DNA of 64,000 bases from Sphingomonas sp. (lineage in GTDB: Bacteria > Pseudomonadota > Alphaproteobacteria > Sphingomonadales > Sphingomonadaceae), in contig NZ_JAIXHL010000010.1 in assembly GCF_030145815.1 (NCBI RefSeq), positions 105,830-169,829 on the forward strand. Direction: 5' to 3'. Made by a program: the position numbers and the translations under genes. Positions 34,569-44,868 of the stretch are shown here, in pieces. The first letter of the stretch is position 1. Every line of letters begins with the position of its first letter. A model generated the notes under the pieces. It had not been told where the DNA came from, did not search any database, and saw nothing but the letters and a program-made list of their open reading frames with translations.

Positions 34569-35153
34569 ATGATCGTGGACTCGGACTGGCAGCCCTTCCA
34601 CACGCTCGACCTCGCCGCACAGGGCCATTTGCCCGATGGCTGGGCAGCGCAGGTCGCGGCGCTCGCCGATGCACCCGAACGGATCGCGATCATCGATGCG
34701 CCCGGCTGGAGCTTCGCGATTGTCGAGGGCGATGTGATCCGCGCGCGCCTCCCATGGTTCTGGCACCTGTATCACGGCGTGCTGCGCGATTTCGCCAGCG
34801 CCAGCCTTGGTCAGCCGGTGTTCGCCAGCAACCGGCTGAGCTCGGCGACCACGCTCAACATCCTGCGCGGCGGCGGCGCGACCAATGACTGGCATCGCGA
34901 CGCCAATATCGTCACCGGGGTGTTCTACGCGGTCGTGCCGGAGGGCGCAGGCACGCTGTCCTTCCGCGACGGCGACGAGCGCACCGCCACCCTCGCCCCC
35001 CGCCCCGGCCTGTTCACCTGTTTCCCCGGCGCGATCGAGCATCGCGTCGATCCCCTGCCCGAAGGCGGCGAGCGCCTCGCCATCGCGATGGTCTACCACG
35101 CCAGCCCCACCGACCAGCCGCCCGCGTTCGGACGGGACGTTTACACGCTTTAG
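34569..35153 (+). CDS. 2-oxoglutarate/Fe(II)-dependent oxygenase
   Basis: This is a 194-residue protein with the jelly-roll iron triad H109-x-D111 (WHRDANIVTGVFY) and H158 (GAIEHRVDP), and R169 (GERLAIAM), a likely 2-oxoglutarate ligand. The aspartate is kept, so it should hydroxylate rather than halogenate; halogenases of this fold have Gly there. The substrate may be an amino acid or small amine. It lies in a glmM-YdeI-oxygenase run with 1-5 nt gaps. The gene ends in a repeat-rich gap. Confidence 0.75.
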   Translation: MIVDSDWQPFHTLDLAAQGHLPDGWAAQVAALADAPERIAIIDAPGWSFAIVEGDVIRARLPWFWHLYHGVLRDFASASLGQPVFASNRLSSATTLNILRGGGATNDWHRDANIVTGVFYAVVPEGAGTLSFRDGDERTATLAPRPGLFTCFPGAIEHRVDPLPEGGERLAIAMVYHASPTDQPPAFGRDVYTL

Positions 35154-35155
35154 TC

Positions 35156-35394
35156 GCCCTGCCGCTTGCGGGAGGACCGCCAATAACTCCCCTCCCGCTT
35201 GCGGGAGGGACTGGGGGAGGGCATGTCGTTGTCCACGGCGCACCTGACCGGCACAATCCTCCCCCGCCAAGGGGAGGTGGCACGCGCAGCGTGACGGAGG
35301 GGGAGAAGCACAGAGGCAAGAGGTGACAGGACACAGCCGTCCTCCCCCTTCCGTCGCCTTCGGCGCCACCTCCCCCTTGCGGGGGAGGATCGTG
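35156..35394. repeat. cluster of inverted palindromic repeats (family D)
   Basis: This holds a small GC hairpin pair (35161-35225, CCGCTTGCGGGAGG) and then two inverted arms (about 35258-35311 and 35341-35392) containing CCCCCGC-AAGGGGGAGGTGGC and GACGGAGGGGGAG. It fills the gap between the oxygenase and DUF1272 genes. Family D also occurs at 36510, 49064, 55074 and 63832. Confidence 0.85.
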
Positions 35395-35422
35395 GAGTTT
35401 CGATACAACCCAAGGACGTCAA

Positions 35423-35656
35423 ATGCTCGAAATGCGCCCCGACTGCGAACGCTGCGGCACCGATCTTCCCGCCGATCAGGGCGGAGCGTTCATCTGTTCG
35501 TTCGAATGCAGCTTCTGCGCAGACTGCGCCGATCAGCTGGACGAAACCTGCCCCAATTGCGGCGGCGAACTGCTCGACCGCCCGGCCCGCGTCGGCGACG
35601 CGCTCAAGAAATACCCGGCCAGCACCGCGCGGCGCTTCAGCGGGAACGACAATTGA
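35423..35656 (+). CDS. DUF1272 zinc-binding protein
   Basis: This is a 77-residue protein with eight cysteines in four pairs: CERC (8-11), the C-x3-C of FECSF, CADC and CPNC. This fits the DUF1272 zinc-finger family, whose function is unknown. It is coupled to the next gene by a TTGA overlap, so it may modulate or be co-regulated with that reductase. Confidence 0.85.
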   Translation: MLEMRPDCERCGTDLPADQGGAFICSFECSFCADCADQLDETCPNCGGELLDRPARVGDALKKYPASTARRFSGNDN

Positions 35657-36528
35657 CCCGCATCGCGGTCATCGGCACCGGCGCGGTCGGTGCGAGCATC
35701 GCCGCCTGGCTGATCGCCGCGCCGGGCCATGACGTCACCCTGTGCGCACGAACCCCGTTCGAACGGCTGCGGGTCGAAACGCCCGATGGCGTGCTCGAAA
35801 GCACCCCGCGCCTGTTGACCGCCCCAACGACCGCCCAACCCGTCGACTGGGTGCTGGTGGTGACCAAGACCTATGACGCCCCCGGCGCACAGCTCTGGCT
35901 CGACCGGCTGGTCGGCCCCGACACCCGAATCGCGATCCTGCAAAACGGGGTCGAACATTACAGCCGCTTCCCCACGCTCGACCCGGCGCGCATCGCACCC
36001 GTCATCGTCGACATCCCCGCCGAACGCCGTGCGCCGGGCGATGTCGTGCAGCGCCGCAACGGCAGCCTCACCGTCCCCGACGACGCCGCCGGCCGCGGCT
36101 TCGCCGCGCTGTTCGCGCACAGCCCGATCGACACGATCCTGACCGACGACTGGCTGACCGCGGCCTGGCGCAAGCTCGCGGTCAATTGTGCCGGCGCGGT
36201 CAACGCCCTCACGCTCCAGCCCGCCAGCATCGCGCAGGACGACGAAGCCGCCGATCTGATGCGCGCGCTGATCCGCGAATGTGTCGCCGTCGGGCGGGCC
36301 GAGGGCGCGAACCTCCCCGACGACCTGCCCGACCAGGTGGTGAACGGCTATCGCAATGGCCCGGCGGATTCGATCAACTCGATCCACGCCGACCGCCTCG
36401 CAGGTCGCCCGACCGAGGCCGACGCCCGCAACGGCGTGATCGCGCGGCTGGGGGAGACACACGGCATCGCCGCCCCACTCAACCGCATGGCCGATGTGGT
36501 GCTGCGTCTATCTGCCCTCTCCCCTTGA
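35653..36528 (+). CDS. ketopantoate reductase-like oxidoreductase (PanE/ApbA family)
   Basis: This encodes 291 residues from a TTG overlapping the DUF1272 stop (TTGA). The N-terminal Rossmann motif is VIGTGAVGASIAAWL. VVTKTYD and QNGVEH are typical of ApbA/PanE, and the helical C-terminal domain has WRKLAVNCAGAVNALT (catalytic-lysine region) and the closing loop with ADRLAGRPTEADARNG. It may make pantoate for coenzyme A, but the family has many other 2-oxo-acid reductases. The last codons (LSALSP-stop) lie inside a family D repeat. Confidence 0.8.
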   Translation: MTRIAVIGTGAVGASIAAWLIAAPGHDVTLCARTPFERLRVETPDGVLESTPRLLTAPTTAQPVDWVLVVTKTYDAPGAQLWLDRLVGPDTRIAILQNGVEHYSRFPTLDPARIAPVIVDIPAERRAPGDVVQRRNGSLTVPDDAAGRGFAALFAHSPIDTILTDDWLTAAWRKLAVNCAGAVNALTLQPASIAQDDEAADLMRALIRECVAVGRAEGANLPDDLPDQVVNGYRNGPADSINSIHADRLAGRPTEADARNGVIARLGETHGIAAPLNRMADVVLRLSALSP

Positions 36529-36775
36529 TAGGGGAGAGGGATACCGCAGCTTGGCAGCTCGCTGCCTAGCGAAGGTTGGGAGAGGGTTAGATCGGCGCGC
36601 AGCGCCGATCGCGCGGTCCAATCCTCGCCCGCAAGGGGGAGGTGGCAGGCGCAGCCTGACGGAGGGGGAGGACGGCGATGCCCTTGAGCCTCTTGCCCCA
36701 ATCCTCCGACCGGCGTGCTTCCTCCCCCTCCGTCGCCTTCGGCGCCACCTCCCCCTTGCGGGGGAGGATATAGCC
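36510..36775. repeat. cluster of inverted palindromic repeats (family D)
   Basis: The first unit (36510-36590) starts with CTCTCCCCTTGATAGGGGAG and overlaps the end of the PanE-like gene. Arms at about 36617-36671 and 36721-36771 are inverted copies of CCTCCCCCTTGCGGGG-type sequence with GGCGCCACC. Nothing coding is seen. Confidence 0.85.
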
Positions 36776-37089
36776 ACCCCACCCTTTCCTACAGCCCCCG
36801 GCCTGTGTCATGGCTTGACCACCATGTCCGCGACCACCCACCCTCGCTCCCATCGGCTTGACGCCCGCGTCGCGCTCCGGTCGCGCGACTGCCCAGCACC
36901 TGTCGCTTCCCCGGCGCGAACCGGTCGCCTACCCGGTGTCCGCCTGTCGCGTCGCCGTCGCGCACCCGTCGCCCGGATGTCGCGCCCCTGTCGCGTCGGT
37001 GTCGCGTCGCAGGCGCAAACCCGCCCGCTCACGGTCGCCTCACACCGACACACCCCCATTTTTGTCAGCATCGTCCGGACAGTCGCGCC
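36776..37089 (+). other. non-coding gap with strand-biased GTCGC array
   Basis: No convincing gene is present. Between 36869 and 37085 GTCGC occurs 14 times on the plus strand and its complement about once. The copies are often TGTCGCG or CGGTCGC at irregular spacing, so they are not a tandem repeat. The last copy is 5 nt before the thiD ATG. The array may be a repeated binding site or a low-complexity remnant. Confidence 0.6.
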
Positions 37090-37881
37090 ATGAGCATCCC
37101 CCGCATCCTCATCATCGCCGGTTCCGACTCCGGCGGCGGGGCCGGAATTCAGGCCGATATCCGCACCGTCACCATGCTCGGCGGCCATGCGACGACCGCA
37201 ATCACCGCGATCACCGCGCAGAACACGCTCGGCGTCACCGCCATCCACCCGGTGCCGGTCGAGATCGTGCTGGCACAGATCGACGCCGTCACCTCCGACA
37301 TCGGTTGCGACGCGGTGAAGATCGGCATGATCGGCTCGGCCGAGATCGCCCATGCCGTCGCCGACCGGCTGGAGGCACTCGACTGCCCGATCGTGTTCGA
37401 TCCGGTGATGATCGCCACCAGCGGATCGGTGCTCGCCGACCCGGAGACGATCGCCGCATTCGAACGGCTGATGACGATCGCGTCCGTCATGACCCCGAAT
37501 CTCCCCGAACTCACCGCACTCGGCGGACGTCAGGCAGTGCTGGCCTATGGCTGTCACCTCGCCGAAAAGGGTGGACACAAGGAGGGGCCGACGATCCTCG
37601 ACCAGCTCTATGCGCCGAAAGACCGGCTGGTGATGGAGATCGAGGCGGAGCGGATCGACACCCCCGACACGCATGGCACCGGCTGCACCTTCGCCGCCGC
37701 GCTCGCCACCGGCCTCGGCTCGGGCCTGTCGATCGGCGACGCGTTCATTCAGGCGGTACGCTTCGTTCGCCTCGCCATCCTCAACGCGCCGGGATTGGGC
37801 GAAGGCCATGGCCCGGTCGGTCATGCGCTCGGCATGGTACCGTTCGACGTGGTCGATGGCGCGGACGAAGACGATGCCTGA
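37090..37881 (+). CDS. thiD: bifunctional hydroxymethylpyrimidine kinase/phosphomethylpyrimidine kinase
   Basis: This is a 263-residue ribokinase-fold protein. It has the N-terminal [16 protein letters not shown] (9-24), the QNTLGV pocket, DPVMIATSG, and the C-terminal anion hole [14 protein letters not shown] with its catalytic aspartate region. It phosphorylates HMP and HMP-P for thiamine synthesis. No clear ribosome binding site precedes the ATG and no TPP riboswitch motif is seen upstream. It overlaps rnhB by 8 nt. Confidence 0.93.
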   Translation: MSIPRILIIAGSDSGGGAGIQADIRTVTMLGGHATTAITAITAQNTLGVTAIHPVPVEIVLAQIDAVTSDIGCDAVKIGMIGSAEIAHAVADRLEALDCPIVFDPVMIATSGSVLADPETIAAFERLMTIASVMTPNLPELTALGGRQAVLAYGCHLAEKGGHKEGPTILDQLYAPKDRLVMEIEAERIDTPDTHGTGCTFAAALATGLGSGLSIGDAFIQAVRFVRLAILNAPGLGEGHGPVGHALGMVPFDVVDGADEDDA

Positions 37882-38497
37882 CCTGACCTTCGAGCTGCGC
37901 CACGCCGTCCGCGGCCCGGTGGCGGGCGTGGACGAAGCCGGCCGCGGCCCGCTCGCCGGCCCGGTGGTCGCCGCCGCCGTGATCCTCGACCCCGCCTGCA
38001 TCCCCGACGGTATCGACGACTCGAAAGCACTGACCGCAGCCAAGCGCGCCGCTTTGTGCGAGGCGATCCTCGGCTGTGCCCGCGTCGGCATCGGCATCGC
38101 CAGCGTCGAGGAGATCGACCGGCTCAACATCCTGTGGGCAACGATGCTCGCAATGACCCGCGCCGTTGCCGCGCTCGACCTGTCCCCCGCCTATGTGCTG
38201 GTCGACGGCAATCGCTGCCCCGACTGGCCCCACGCCAGCGAGCCGGTGATCGGCGGCGACGCGCTCTGCCTGTCGATCGCCGCCGCATCGATCGTCGCGA
38301 AGCACCGCCGCGACTGCATCATGGCCGAACTGGATGCACTCCACCCCGGCTATGGCTGGGCCAGCAACAAGGGCTACGCCGCGCGCACCCATCAGGAAGC
38401 GCTGCGTACCCTAGGCCCCACCCCCCACCACCGCCGCAGCTTCGCCCCGGTGGCACAGGCGGAGCTCAATTTCGGACCAATGGTCCCCGCTCTTTGA
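37874..38497 (+). CDS. rnhB: ribonuclease HII
   Basis: This encodes 207 residues from the ATG at 37874, which lies within the end of thiD. The RNase HII motif is [18 protein letters not shown] with D20-E21. Further conserved parts are DSKALT, VDGNRCP with its aspartate, and [12 protein letters not shown]. It removes ribonucleotides from DNA. In many alphaproteobacteria rnhB and ccrM are close neighbours; here only aceA lies between. Confidence 0.95.
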   Translation: MPDLTFELRHAVRGPVAGVDEAGRGPLAGPVVAAAVILDPACIPDGIDDSKALTAAKRAALCEAILGCARVGIGIASVEEIDRLNILWATMLAMTRAVAALDLSPAYVLVDGNRCPDWPHASEPVIGGDALCLSIAAASIVAKHRRDCIMAELDALHPGYGWASNKGYAARTHQEALRTLGPTPHHRRSFAPVAQAELNFGPMVPAL

Positions 38498-38509
38498 CAT
38501 GAAGGAAAA

Positions 38510-38552
38510 GGCCCGCCGCCGCACCTGAGTGCAACGACGGGCCTCCTTTCCT
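38510..38552. terminator. bidirectional terminator between rnhB and aceA
   Basis: GGCCCGCCG (38510-38518) pairs with CGACGGGCC (38535-38543), one wobble. CCTTTTCCTTC follows the stem on the minus strand (aceA side) and CTCCTTTCC on the plus strand. Confidence 0.7.
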
Positions 38553-38574
38553 CCCCAGGAAATGGTGACGGCGT

Positions 38575-40170
38575 TTACGCCGCGAACTGGTTCATCGTGT
38601 TGTGAACGCCGCCGGCCTTCAGCGCGGCCTCACCTGCGAAATACTCCTTGTGATCATCGCCAATGTCCGACCCGGACATGTTCTGGTGCTTCACACAGGC
38701 AATGCCCTGCCGGATCTCCTGCCGCTGCACGCCCTTGACGTAGCCGAGCATCCCCATCTCGCCGAAATATTCCCGGGCAAGATTGTCGGTGGACAGCGCC
38801 GCAGTGTGGTAAGTCGGCAGGGTGATCAGGTGGTGGAAGATGCCAGCCCGCGCCGCCGCATCCTTCTGGAAGGTGCGGATCTTCTCATCGGCCTCTTCCG
38901 CCAGCGGCGTGCCGTCATAGTCGACGCTCATCAGCTTCGCCCGGTCATAGGCCGAGACATCCCGCCCCGCTTCGCTCCAGGCATCGAACACCTGCTGCCG
39001 GAAATTGAGCGTCCAGTTGAAGCTCGGCGAATTGTTGTAGACCAGCTTGGCGTTGGGAACGACTTCGCGGATCCGGTCCACCATCGACGCGATCTGCTCG
39101 ATATGGGGCTTTTCGGTCTCAATCCACAGCAGGTCGGCGCCGTGCTGCAGGCTGGTGATGCAATCGAGCACGCAGCGATCGGCCCCGGTCCCCTCACGGA
39201 ACTGGAACAGGTTCGATGGCAGCCGCTTGGGCTTCATCAGCTTGCCGCCGCGGTTGATGACGACATCGCCATTGACGCCCGACAGGTCGGTGACCTCCTC
39301 GCAATCGAGAAAGGCGTTATACTGGTCGCCGAGATCGCCCGGCTCCTTCGAGTAAGCGATCTGCTTGGTCAGCCCGGCGCCGAGCGAATCGGTCCGCGTG
39401 ACGATGATCCCGTCATCGACCCCCAGCTCCATGAAGGCGTAGCGACAGGCACGGACCTTCGCGAGGAAGTCCTCATGCGGCACCGTGACCTTGCCGTCCT
39501 GATGCCCGCACTGCTTCTCGTCGCTCACCTGATTCTCGATCTGGAGCGCACAGGCCCCGGCCTCGATCATCTTCTTGGCGAGCAGATACGTCGCCTCGGC
39601 ATTGCCGAAGCCCGCATCGATATCGGCGATGATCGGCACGACATGCGTCTCGTAATTGTCGATCGCATTCTGGATCCGCGCCGCTTCCACCGCGTTGCCG
39701 GCATCCCGCGCCGCATCGAGATCGCGGAACATCATCCCCAGCTCCCGGGCATCGGCCTGCTTCAGGAAGGTGTAGAGTTCCTCGATCAGCGCCGGAACGC
39801 TGGTCTTTTCATGCATCGATTGATCGGGAAGCGGGCCGAAATCGCTGCGCAGCGCCGCGACCATCCAGCCGGAGAGATAGAGGTAGCGCCGCTTGGTGCT
39901 GCCGAAATGCTTCTTGATCGCGATCATCTTCTGCTGCGCGATGAAGCCGTGCCAGCAGCCGAGCGACTGGGTGTAAGCCGCCGGATCGGCGTCATAGGCC
40001 GCCATGTCGCGGCGCATGATCCCGGCGGTGTACTTCGCAATGTCGAGCCCCGTGCGGAACCGGTTCTGCAACCGCATCCGCGCCACCGATTCGGCATCGA
40101 TGCCGTCCCAGCGGCCCTGCTGGGCGTCGATGGGCTTGGCGGCCCGGGCGATCTCGTCTTGATAGGTCAT
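38575..40170 (-). CDS. aceA: isocitrate lyase
   Basis: This is a 531-residue protein, the long form as in Pseudomonas aeruginosa rather than the 430-residue E. coli type. The catalytic cysteine is C221 in EKQCGHQDGK; the classical motif is KKCGH. Further family blocks are IADIDAGFGN, IVTRTDS and YNNSPSFNW. It splits isocitrate into succinate and glyoxylate, letting the cell grow on acetate or fatty acids. Malate synthase is not in the window. It is divergent from ccrM across a 344-bp regulatory gap. Confidence 0.95.
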   Translation of the reverse strand: MTYQDEIARAAKPIDAQQGRWDGIDAESVARMRLQNRFRTGLDIAKYTAGIMRRDMAAYDADPAAYTQSLGCWHGFIAQQKMIAIKKHFGSTKRRYLYLSGWMVAALRSDFGPLPDQSMHEKTSVPALIEELYTFLKQADARELGMMFRDLDAARDAGNAVEAARIQNAIDNYETHVVPIIADIDAGFGNAEATYLLAKKMIEAGACALQIENQVSDEKQCGHQDGKVTVPHEDFLAKVRACRYAFMELGVDDGIIVTRTDSLGAGLTKQIAYSKEPGDLGDQYNAFLDCEEVTDLSGVNGDVVINRGGKLMKPKRLPSNLFQFREGTGADRCVLDCITSLQHGADLLWIETEKPHIEQIASMVDRIREVVPNAKLVYNNSPSFNWTLNFRQQVFDAWSEAGRDVSAYDRAKLMSVDYDGTPLAEEADEKIRTFQKDAAARAGIFHHLITLPTYHTAALSTDNLAREYFGEMGMLGYVKGVQRQEIRQGIACVKHQNMSGSDIGDDHKEYFAGEAALKAGGVHNTMNQFAA

Positions 40171-40317
40171 TGCGGCACCTCGCTTGAATTGCGAGTGTGA
40201 CTATTCACTTGTTCGGTGGATTACCGACGAATTCGCGCGCCGAACTGGTCGCCAAGTCGTGCCACCGCGCGGCAATGTGCGTTGTTTTGTAAATTTATGA
40301 CATTTGGAGCCCGGCCA

Positions 40318-41660
<1,343 letters not shown>

Positions 41661-41679
41661 TCCGCGCTAGAGGGGGTGT

Positions 41680-42795
41680 ATGACCTTCTCCCCCTCAGCC
41701 CGCCTCTATCTCCGCCCCGTCGCGCCGGTCGACAGCCCGATCGGCTATGACGGTCAGGTCGCGCGGCTTGCCGGGGGACTGAGCTGGTTCGCGGCCTATG
41801 AGCTGATCGCAGTCGAGGACGGCCGTCGCGTCGCGCAGCAGCTGGTCCCGGTCGAACGCCTGCCCGGGCTGCTCACCCAGCTGCCCGACGCGCAGGCCGA
41901 GCGCCTCCGCACCCTCGCCGCTGCCATCTCTGCCCCGCGCCCGGTCATCCGCGCGGGTGAGCGGACGCTGCGGCTCGATCAGCCGCTGGTTGCGGGCATC
42001 CTTAACGTCACCCCGGACAGTTTCTCCGACGGCGGCAAACATGGCGGCGACGCAGAGGCAGTGGCGCAGGCCGGGTTCGACATGGGCGTCGCGGGTGCGT
42101 CGCTGATCGATGTCGGCGGCGAATCGACCCGACCGGGCGCCGAAGCCGTGTGGGAAGGCGACGAGATTCAGCGCGTCGTCCCCGTGATCGAACGGCTGGC
42201 AAAATCCGGCGTCCCCGTGTCGATCGACACGCGCAAGGCAGCGGTGATGGAAGCGGCACTCGCGGCGGGCGCGCACATCGTCAACGACGTCGCCGCGCTT
42301 GCCTATGATCCGCGCGCAGTCGAAGTCGTGGCGAGTGCTGGATGCCCGGTGATCCTGATGCACTCGCCCGACCCGGCTCAGTCACCGCATGGCGGCGCCG
42401 GCTATCGCGATCCACTGATCGAAGTCTTCGACTGGCTGGAGGTGCGGGTCGATGCGGTGGTCGCAGGCGGCGTCCAGCGCAGCAACTTGCTTGTCGATCC
42501 GGGCATCGGCTTTGGCAAGTCGCTCGCCGACAATCTCGCGCTGATGAACGGGCTGACGCTGTTCCACGGCCTGGGCCTGCCGATCATGCTGGGCGCGAGC
42601 CGCAAGCGCATGATCGGCGCGCTGGATCATGAGGCGCCGGTCGAACGCCGGCTCGGTGGCTCGGTCGCTCTCGCAATCAAGGGCGCCGAAGCGGGGTGTC
42701 AGCTGCTGCGCGTGCATGATGTGTCCGAGACGGTGCAGGCGGTGCGGGTCTGGCGGGGGATGAAGGATCACGGGCTGGTCGGCCAGCCGCGCTGA
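41680..42795 (+). CDS. folP: dihydropteroate synthase
   Basis: This is a 371-residue protein. The TIM-barrel enzyme begins near residue 103 with AGILNVTPDSFSDGG, then DVGGESTRPGA, VSIDTRK, and a C-terminal GASRKRMIG phosphate-binding loop. The first ~95 residues are an extra N-terminal domain found in sphingomonad homologues, of unknown role. It joins pABA to the pterin pyrophosphate and is the sulfonamide target. folK, the preceding pathway step, is also in this window but 11 kb away. Confidence 0.93.
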   Translation: MTFSPSARLYLRPVAPVDSPIGYDGQVARLAGGLSWFAAYELIAVEDGRRVAQQLVPVERLPGLLTQLPDAQAERLRTLAAAISAPRPVIRAGERTLRLDQPLVAGILNVTPDSFSDGGKHGGDAEAVAQAGFDMGVAGASLIDVGGESTRPGAEAVWEGDEIQRVVPVIERLAKSGVPVSIDTRKAAVMEAALAAGAHIVNDVAALAYDPRAVEVVASAGCPVILMHSPDPAQSPHGGAGYRDPLIEVFDWLEVRVDAVVAGGVQRSNLLVDPGIGFGKSLADNLALMNGLTLFHGLGLPIMLGASRKRMIGALDHEAPVERRLGGSVALAIKGAEAGCQLLRVHDVSETVQAVRVWRGMKDHGLVGQPR

Positions 42796-42801
42796 ACGGG
42801 A

Positions 42802-43584
42802 TTAGATCCAACCTGCCTCCCGCAGTGCTGCCACCCGCTCACGCGAGACCGGCGCGCGCAGGCCGTTGGTCAGCTCCAGCCTGACATTGCGCCCGTCGCG
42901 CTCGACCGCGGCGACCGCCGACTGCGCGACCCACCAGCTGCGATGCACCTGCATCCCCGGCACCCCGGCAAGCTCTGCAATCGCATCGCGCATCCGCATC
43001 AGGATCAGGTCGCTGCCCAAAGCGGTATGCGCGCGAACATAATGATCCTCCATCTCCAACGCGACCAGCGTCGTTCCGAGATGGGCCGGCAGCCGATCCA
43101 GGAACGGCGAACGTGGCACCACGATATCTGCCGCTGGCTCGCCAGCAGGGTCCGATGCGCCCCCCTGCCCCGGCGACGGCGCGACCACACCGCGCGGGCT
43201 GCGCAGGTAGAGGAGCAACGTGACCGCTCCGCCGATCACCAGCACCTGACCGTACCAGATCAGCGCGCGGTCGATACTATCGGGGACCCGGCATGCGCCG
43301 GAGCAACTGGCGGACCAGACCAGCACCGTCATCGGCACCGTCGCGACCAGCGTCGCCACCACCCACATCGGCCCGATCGGAAGCTGTAGCCGGTGTCCGA
43401 GCCAGCCCGCCGCTGCGCCGATCGGGCGATAGATCAGATAGCCGGCGACGATCAGCGGGACCCAATAGAGCAGCCGCCACCCGAAACTCGCCGCGAAGCT
43501 GCCGAACGGTCCGATCAGCGCCAGCACGACGCCGATCGCGACCATCACCGCAAGTTCGATCAGGATCTGGCGCACCGCCGACAT
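42802..43584 (-). CDS. membrane-bound LytTR-domain regulator
   Basis: This encodes 260 residues from the ATG at 43584. Four membrane helices occupy residues 8-130, then a linker, then a LytTR DNA-binding domain (about 165-260) with LVALEMEDHYVRAHTALG, VHRSWWVAQSAV and NGLRAPVSRERVA. There is no kinase or receiver domain, so it may sense a membrane signal and bind DNA directly. The divergent membrane gene at 43749 is the first candidate target. Confidence 0.85.
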   Translation of the reverse strand: MSAVRQILIELAVMVAIGVVLALIGPFGSFAASFGWRLLYWVPLIVAGYLIYRPIGAAAGWLGHRLQLPIGPMWVVATLVATVPMTVLVWSASCSGACRVPDSIDRALIWYGQVLVIGGAVTLLLYLRSPRGVVAPSPGQGGASDPAGEPAADIVVPRSPFLDRLPAHLGTTLVALEMEDHYVRAHTALGSDLILMRMRDAIAELAGVPGMQVHRSWWVAQSAVAAVERDGRNVRLELTNGLRAPVSRERVAALREAGWI

Positions 43585-43748
43585 TTCTTCCCCTTGGTTC
43601 ACCCCACGCCTCTTATCGCCCGTTCGCGATGCGTGAACAGGCATTTACGTCACCGTCCACGAATGGCGCGCGCCGCTCACGCAACCGCGATTGCGACGTC
43701 GGCGTGGTCGAGCGAGGCCCTGTCCCGACAACCCAGATGGAGCCTTTC

Positions 43749-44291
43749 ATGCACGCCGCAACCACCGCCCCCCTCCATCGCCGCCCCCCGCATGTTGGCG
43801 GGTTCGACCTGTCGCCGACCTGGCGCGCGCTGATCGCGGTCAGCGGCGGCGCGATGACGCTGGCGATTGCGATTGCCCTGGCAAAATGGGCGCTGGGCCT
43901 GACGATCGACCATGGCTCGACCCACCACCTTGCGGTGATCATCCATGTCGCGACGGTGATCCCGGCGGTTCCGCTGGGCCTGTATCTGATGCTGACCCGC
44001 AAGGGCGGCGCGCGGCACAAGCTGCTCGGGCGCATCTGGATCGCCCTGATGGTAACGACCGCGCTCGCCGCGATCTTCATTCGCCACATCAATGACGGGC
44101 AGTTCAGCTTCATTCACCTGTTCGTGCCGCTGACGCTGATCGGGGCATGGCAGACTGTAGCCAGCGCGCGCCGAGGCCAGCTGCGCAAACACCGCAACCA
44201 CCTGCTCGGCCTCTATCTGGGCGCGCTGATCATCCCCGGCACCTTTGCCTTCGCCGGCAACCGCCTGATGGGCGCGTGGCTGTTCGGTTAG
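43749..44291 (+). CDS. DUF2306-like four-helix membrane protein
   Basis: This encodes 180 residues from the ATG at 43749, with GGAG six bases ahead. Four hydrophobic helices are spaced through residues 28-175, with conserved histidines at HHLAVIIHV, RHKLLGRIW, FIRHIND and KHRNHLLGLY, some of which could bind heme or metal. It resembles DUF2306 membrane proteins of unknown function. It is divergent from the LytTR regulator. Its stop codon overlaps the convergent next gene. Confidence 0.7.
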   Translation: MHAATTAPLHRRPPHVGGFDLSPTWRALIAVSGGAMTLAIAIALAKWALGLTIDHGSTHHLAVIIHVATVIPAVPLGLYLMLTRKGGARHKLLGRIWIALMVTTALAAIFIRHINDGQFSFIHLFVPLTLIGAWQTVASARRGQLRKHRNHLLGLYLGALIIPGTFAFAGNRLMGAWLFG

Positions 44292-44830
44292 TTGAGGGGA
44301 CCGGGGCGGGTGCGCTGATCGACGTAGGTGCGCTGGACGTTGAAGGCGCTGGACCGCGCGTCACGAAACCGGTCGCGGCGACGTTCGGCCTCGGCGGCGA
44401 TCTTTTCGAGGCTTTCGACCAGATCGTCGAGGTTGCGCCGCTTCTCGCTCGCGGTGGCGTCGCGGCACTCGTCCATGCAGGCAGCGACCAGATCAGGCAC
44501 GCGGCGGCGAATCACATTCGCCCAATCGACCGCGTCCGTCGCAAGCGGATCGCTATCGGCGATGGCGAGCAAGCGCGCGCAACTGGTCCGTGCCGCTGCA
44601 ACACGGCTGACCGCCCAATCGGCTTCGGTCGCCGTCAACGTCCACGCCGCCTCCAGCGGATCGTCCGGATCTTCGGCCTGCCCACGGCGCAGCCGATAGC
44701 GATCGAGCTTTGCGCGCAACCGCCGGATGCCGAACCACGCCCCGAATGCCGCGGCACCCGCAGTCACCAGCACTACGGCGATCGCCGCAAGCGCGAGAAA
44801 GGCGGCGACGAAGACAAGGAAACGCAGCAT
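44288..44830 (-). CDS. membrane-anchored protein of unknown function
   Basis: This is a 180-residue protein. One or two N-terminal hydrophobic segments (residues 3-35) are followed by a mainly helical, charged cytoplasmic part with SEKRRNLDDLVESLEKIAAEAERRRDRFRDA, likely a coiled coil. I do not recognise a family. It lies between convergent and co-oriented genes (next upstream is the SDR gene at 44869). Confidence 0.65.
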   Translation of the reverse strand: MLRFLVFVAAFLALAAIAVVLVTAGAAAFGAWFGIRRLRAKLDRYRLRRGQAEDPDDPLEAAWTLTATEADWAVSRVAAARTSCARLLAIADSDPLATDAVDWANVIRRRVPDLVAACMDECRDATASEKRRNLDDLVESLEKIAAEAERRRDRFRDARSSAFNVQRTYVDQRTRPGPLN

Positions 44831-44868
44831 ACCCGATTATATGGGATCGCCCGCGCGCTTCGCCAGTG

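Noticed and set aside
35156..35394. CRISPR array
   Set aside because: The repeats are inverted pairs with hairpins, not direct repeats with regular unique spacers, and there are no cas genes.
32862..35408. 848-codon antisense frame across glmM and neighbours
   Set aside because: It shadows four well-supported genes and crosses a repeat cluster; composition is typical of a shadow frame.
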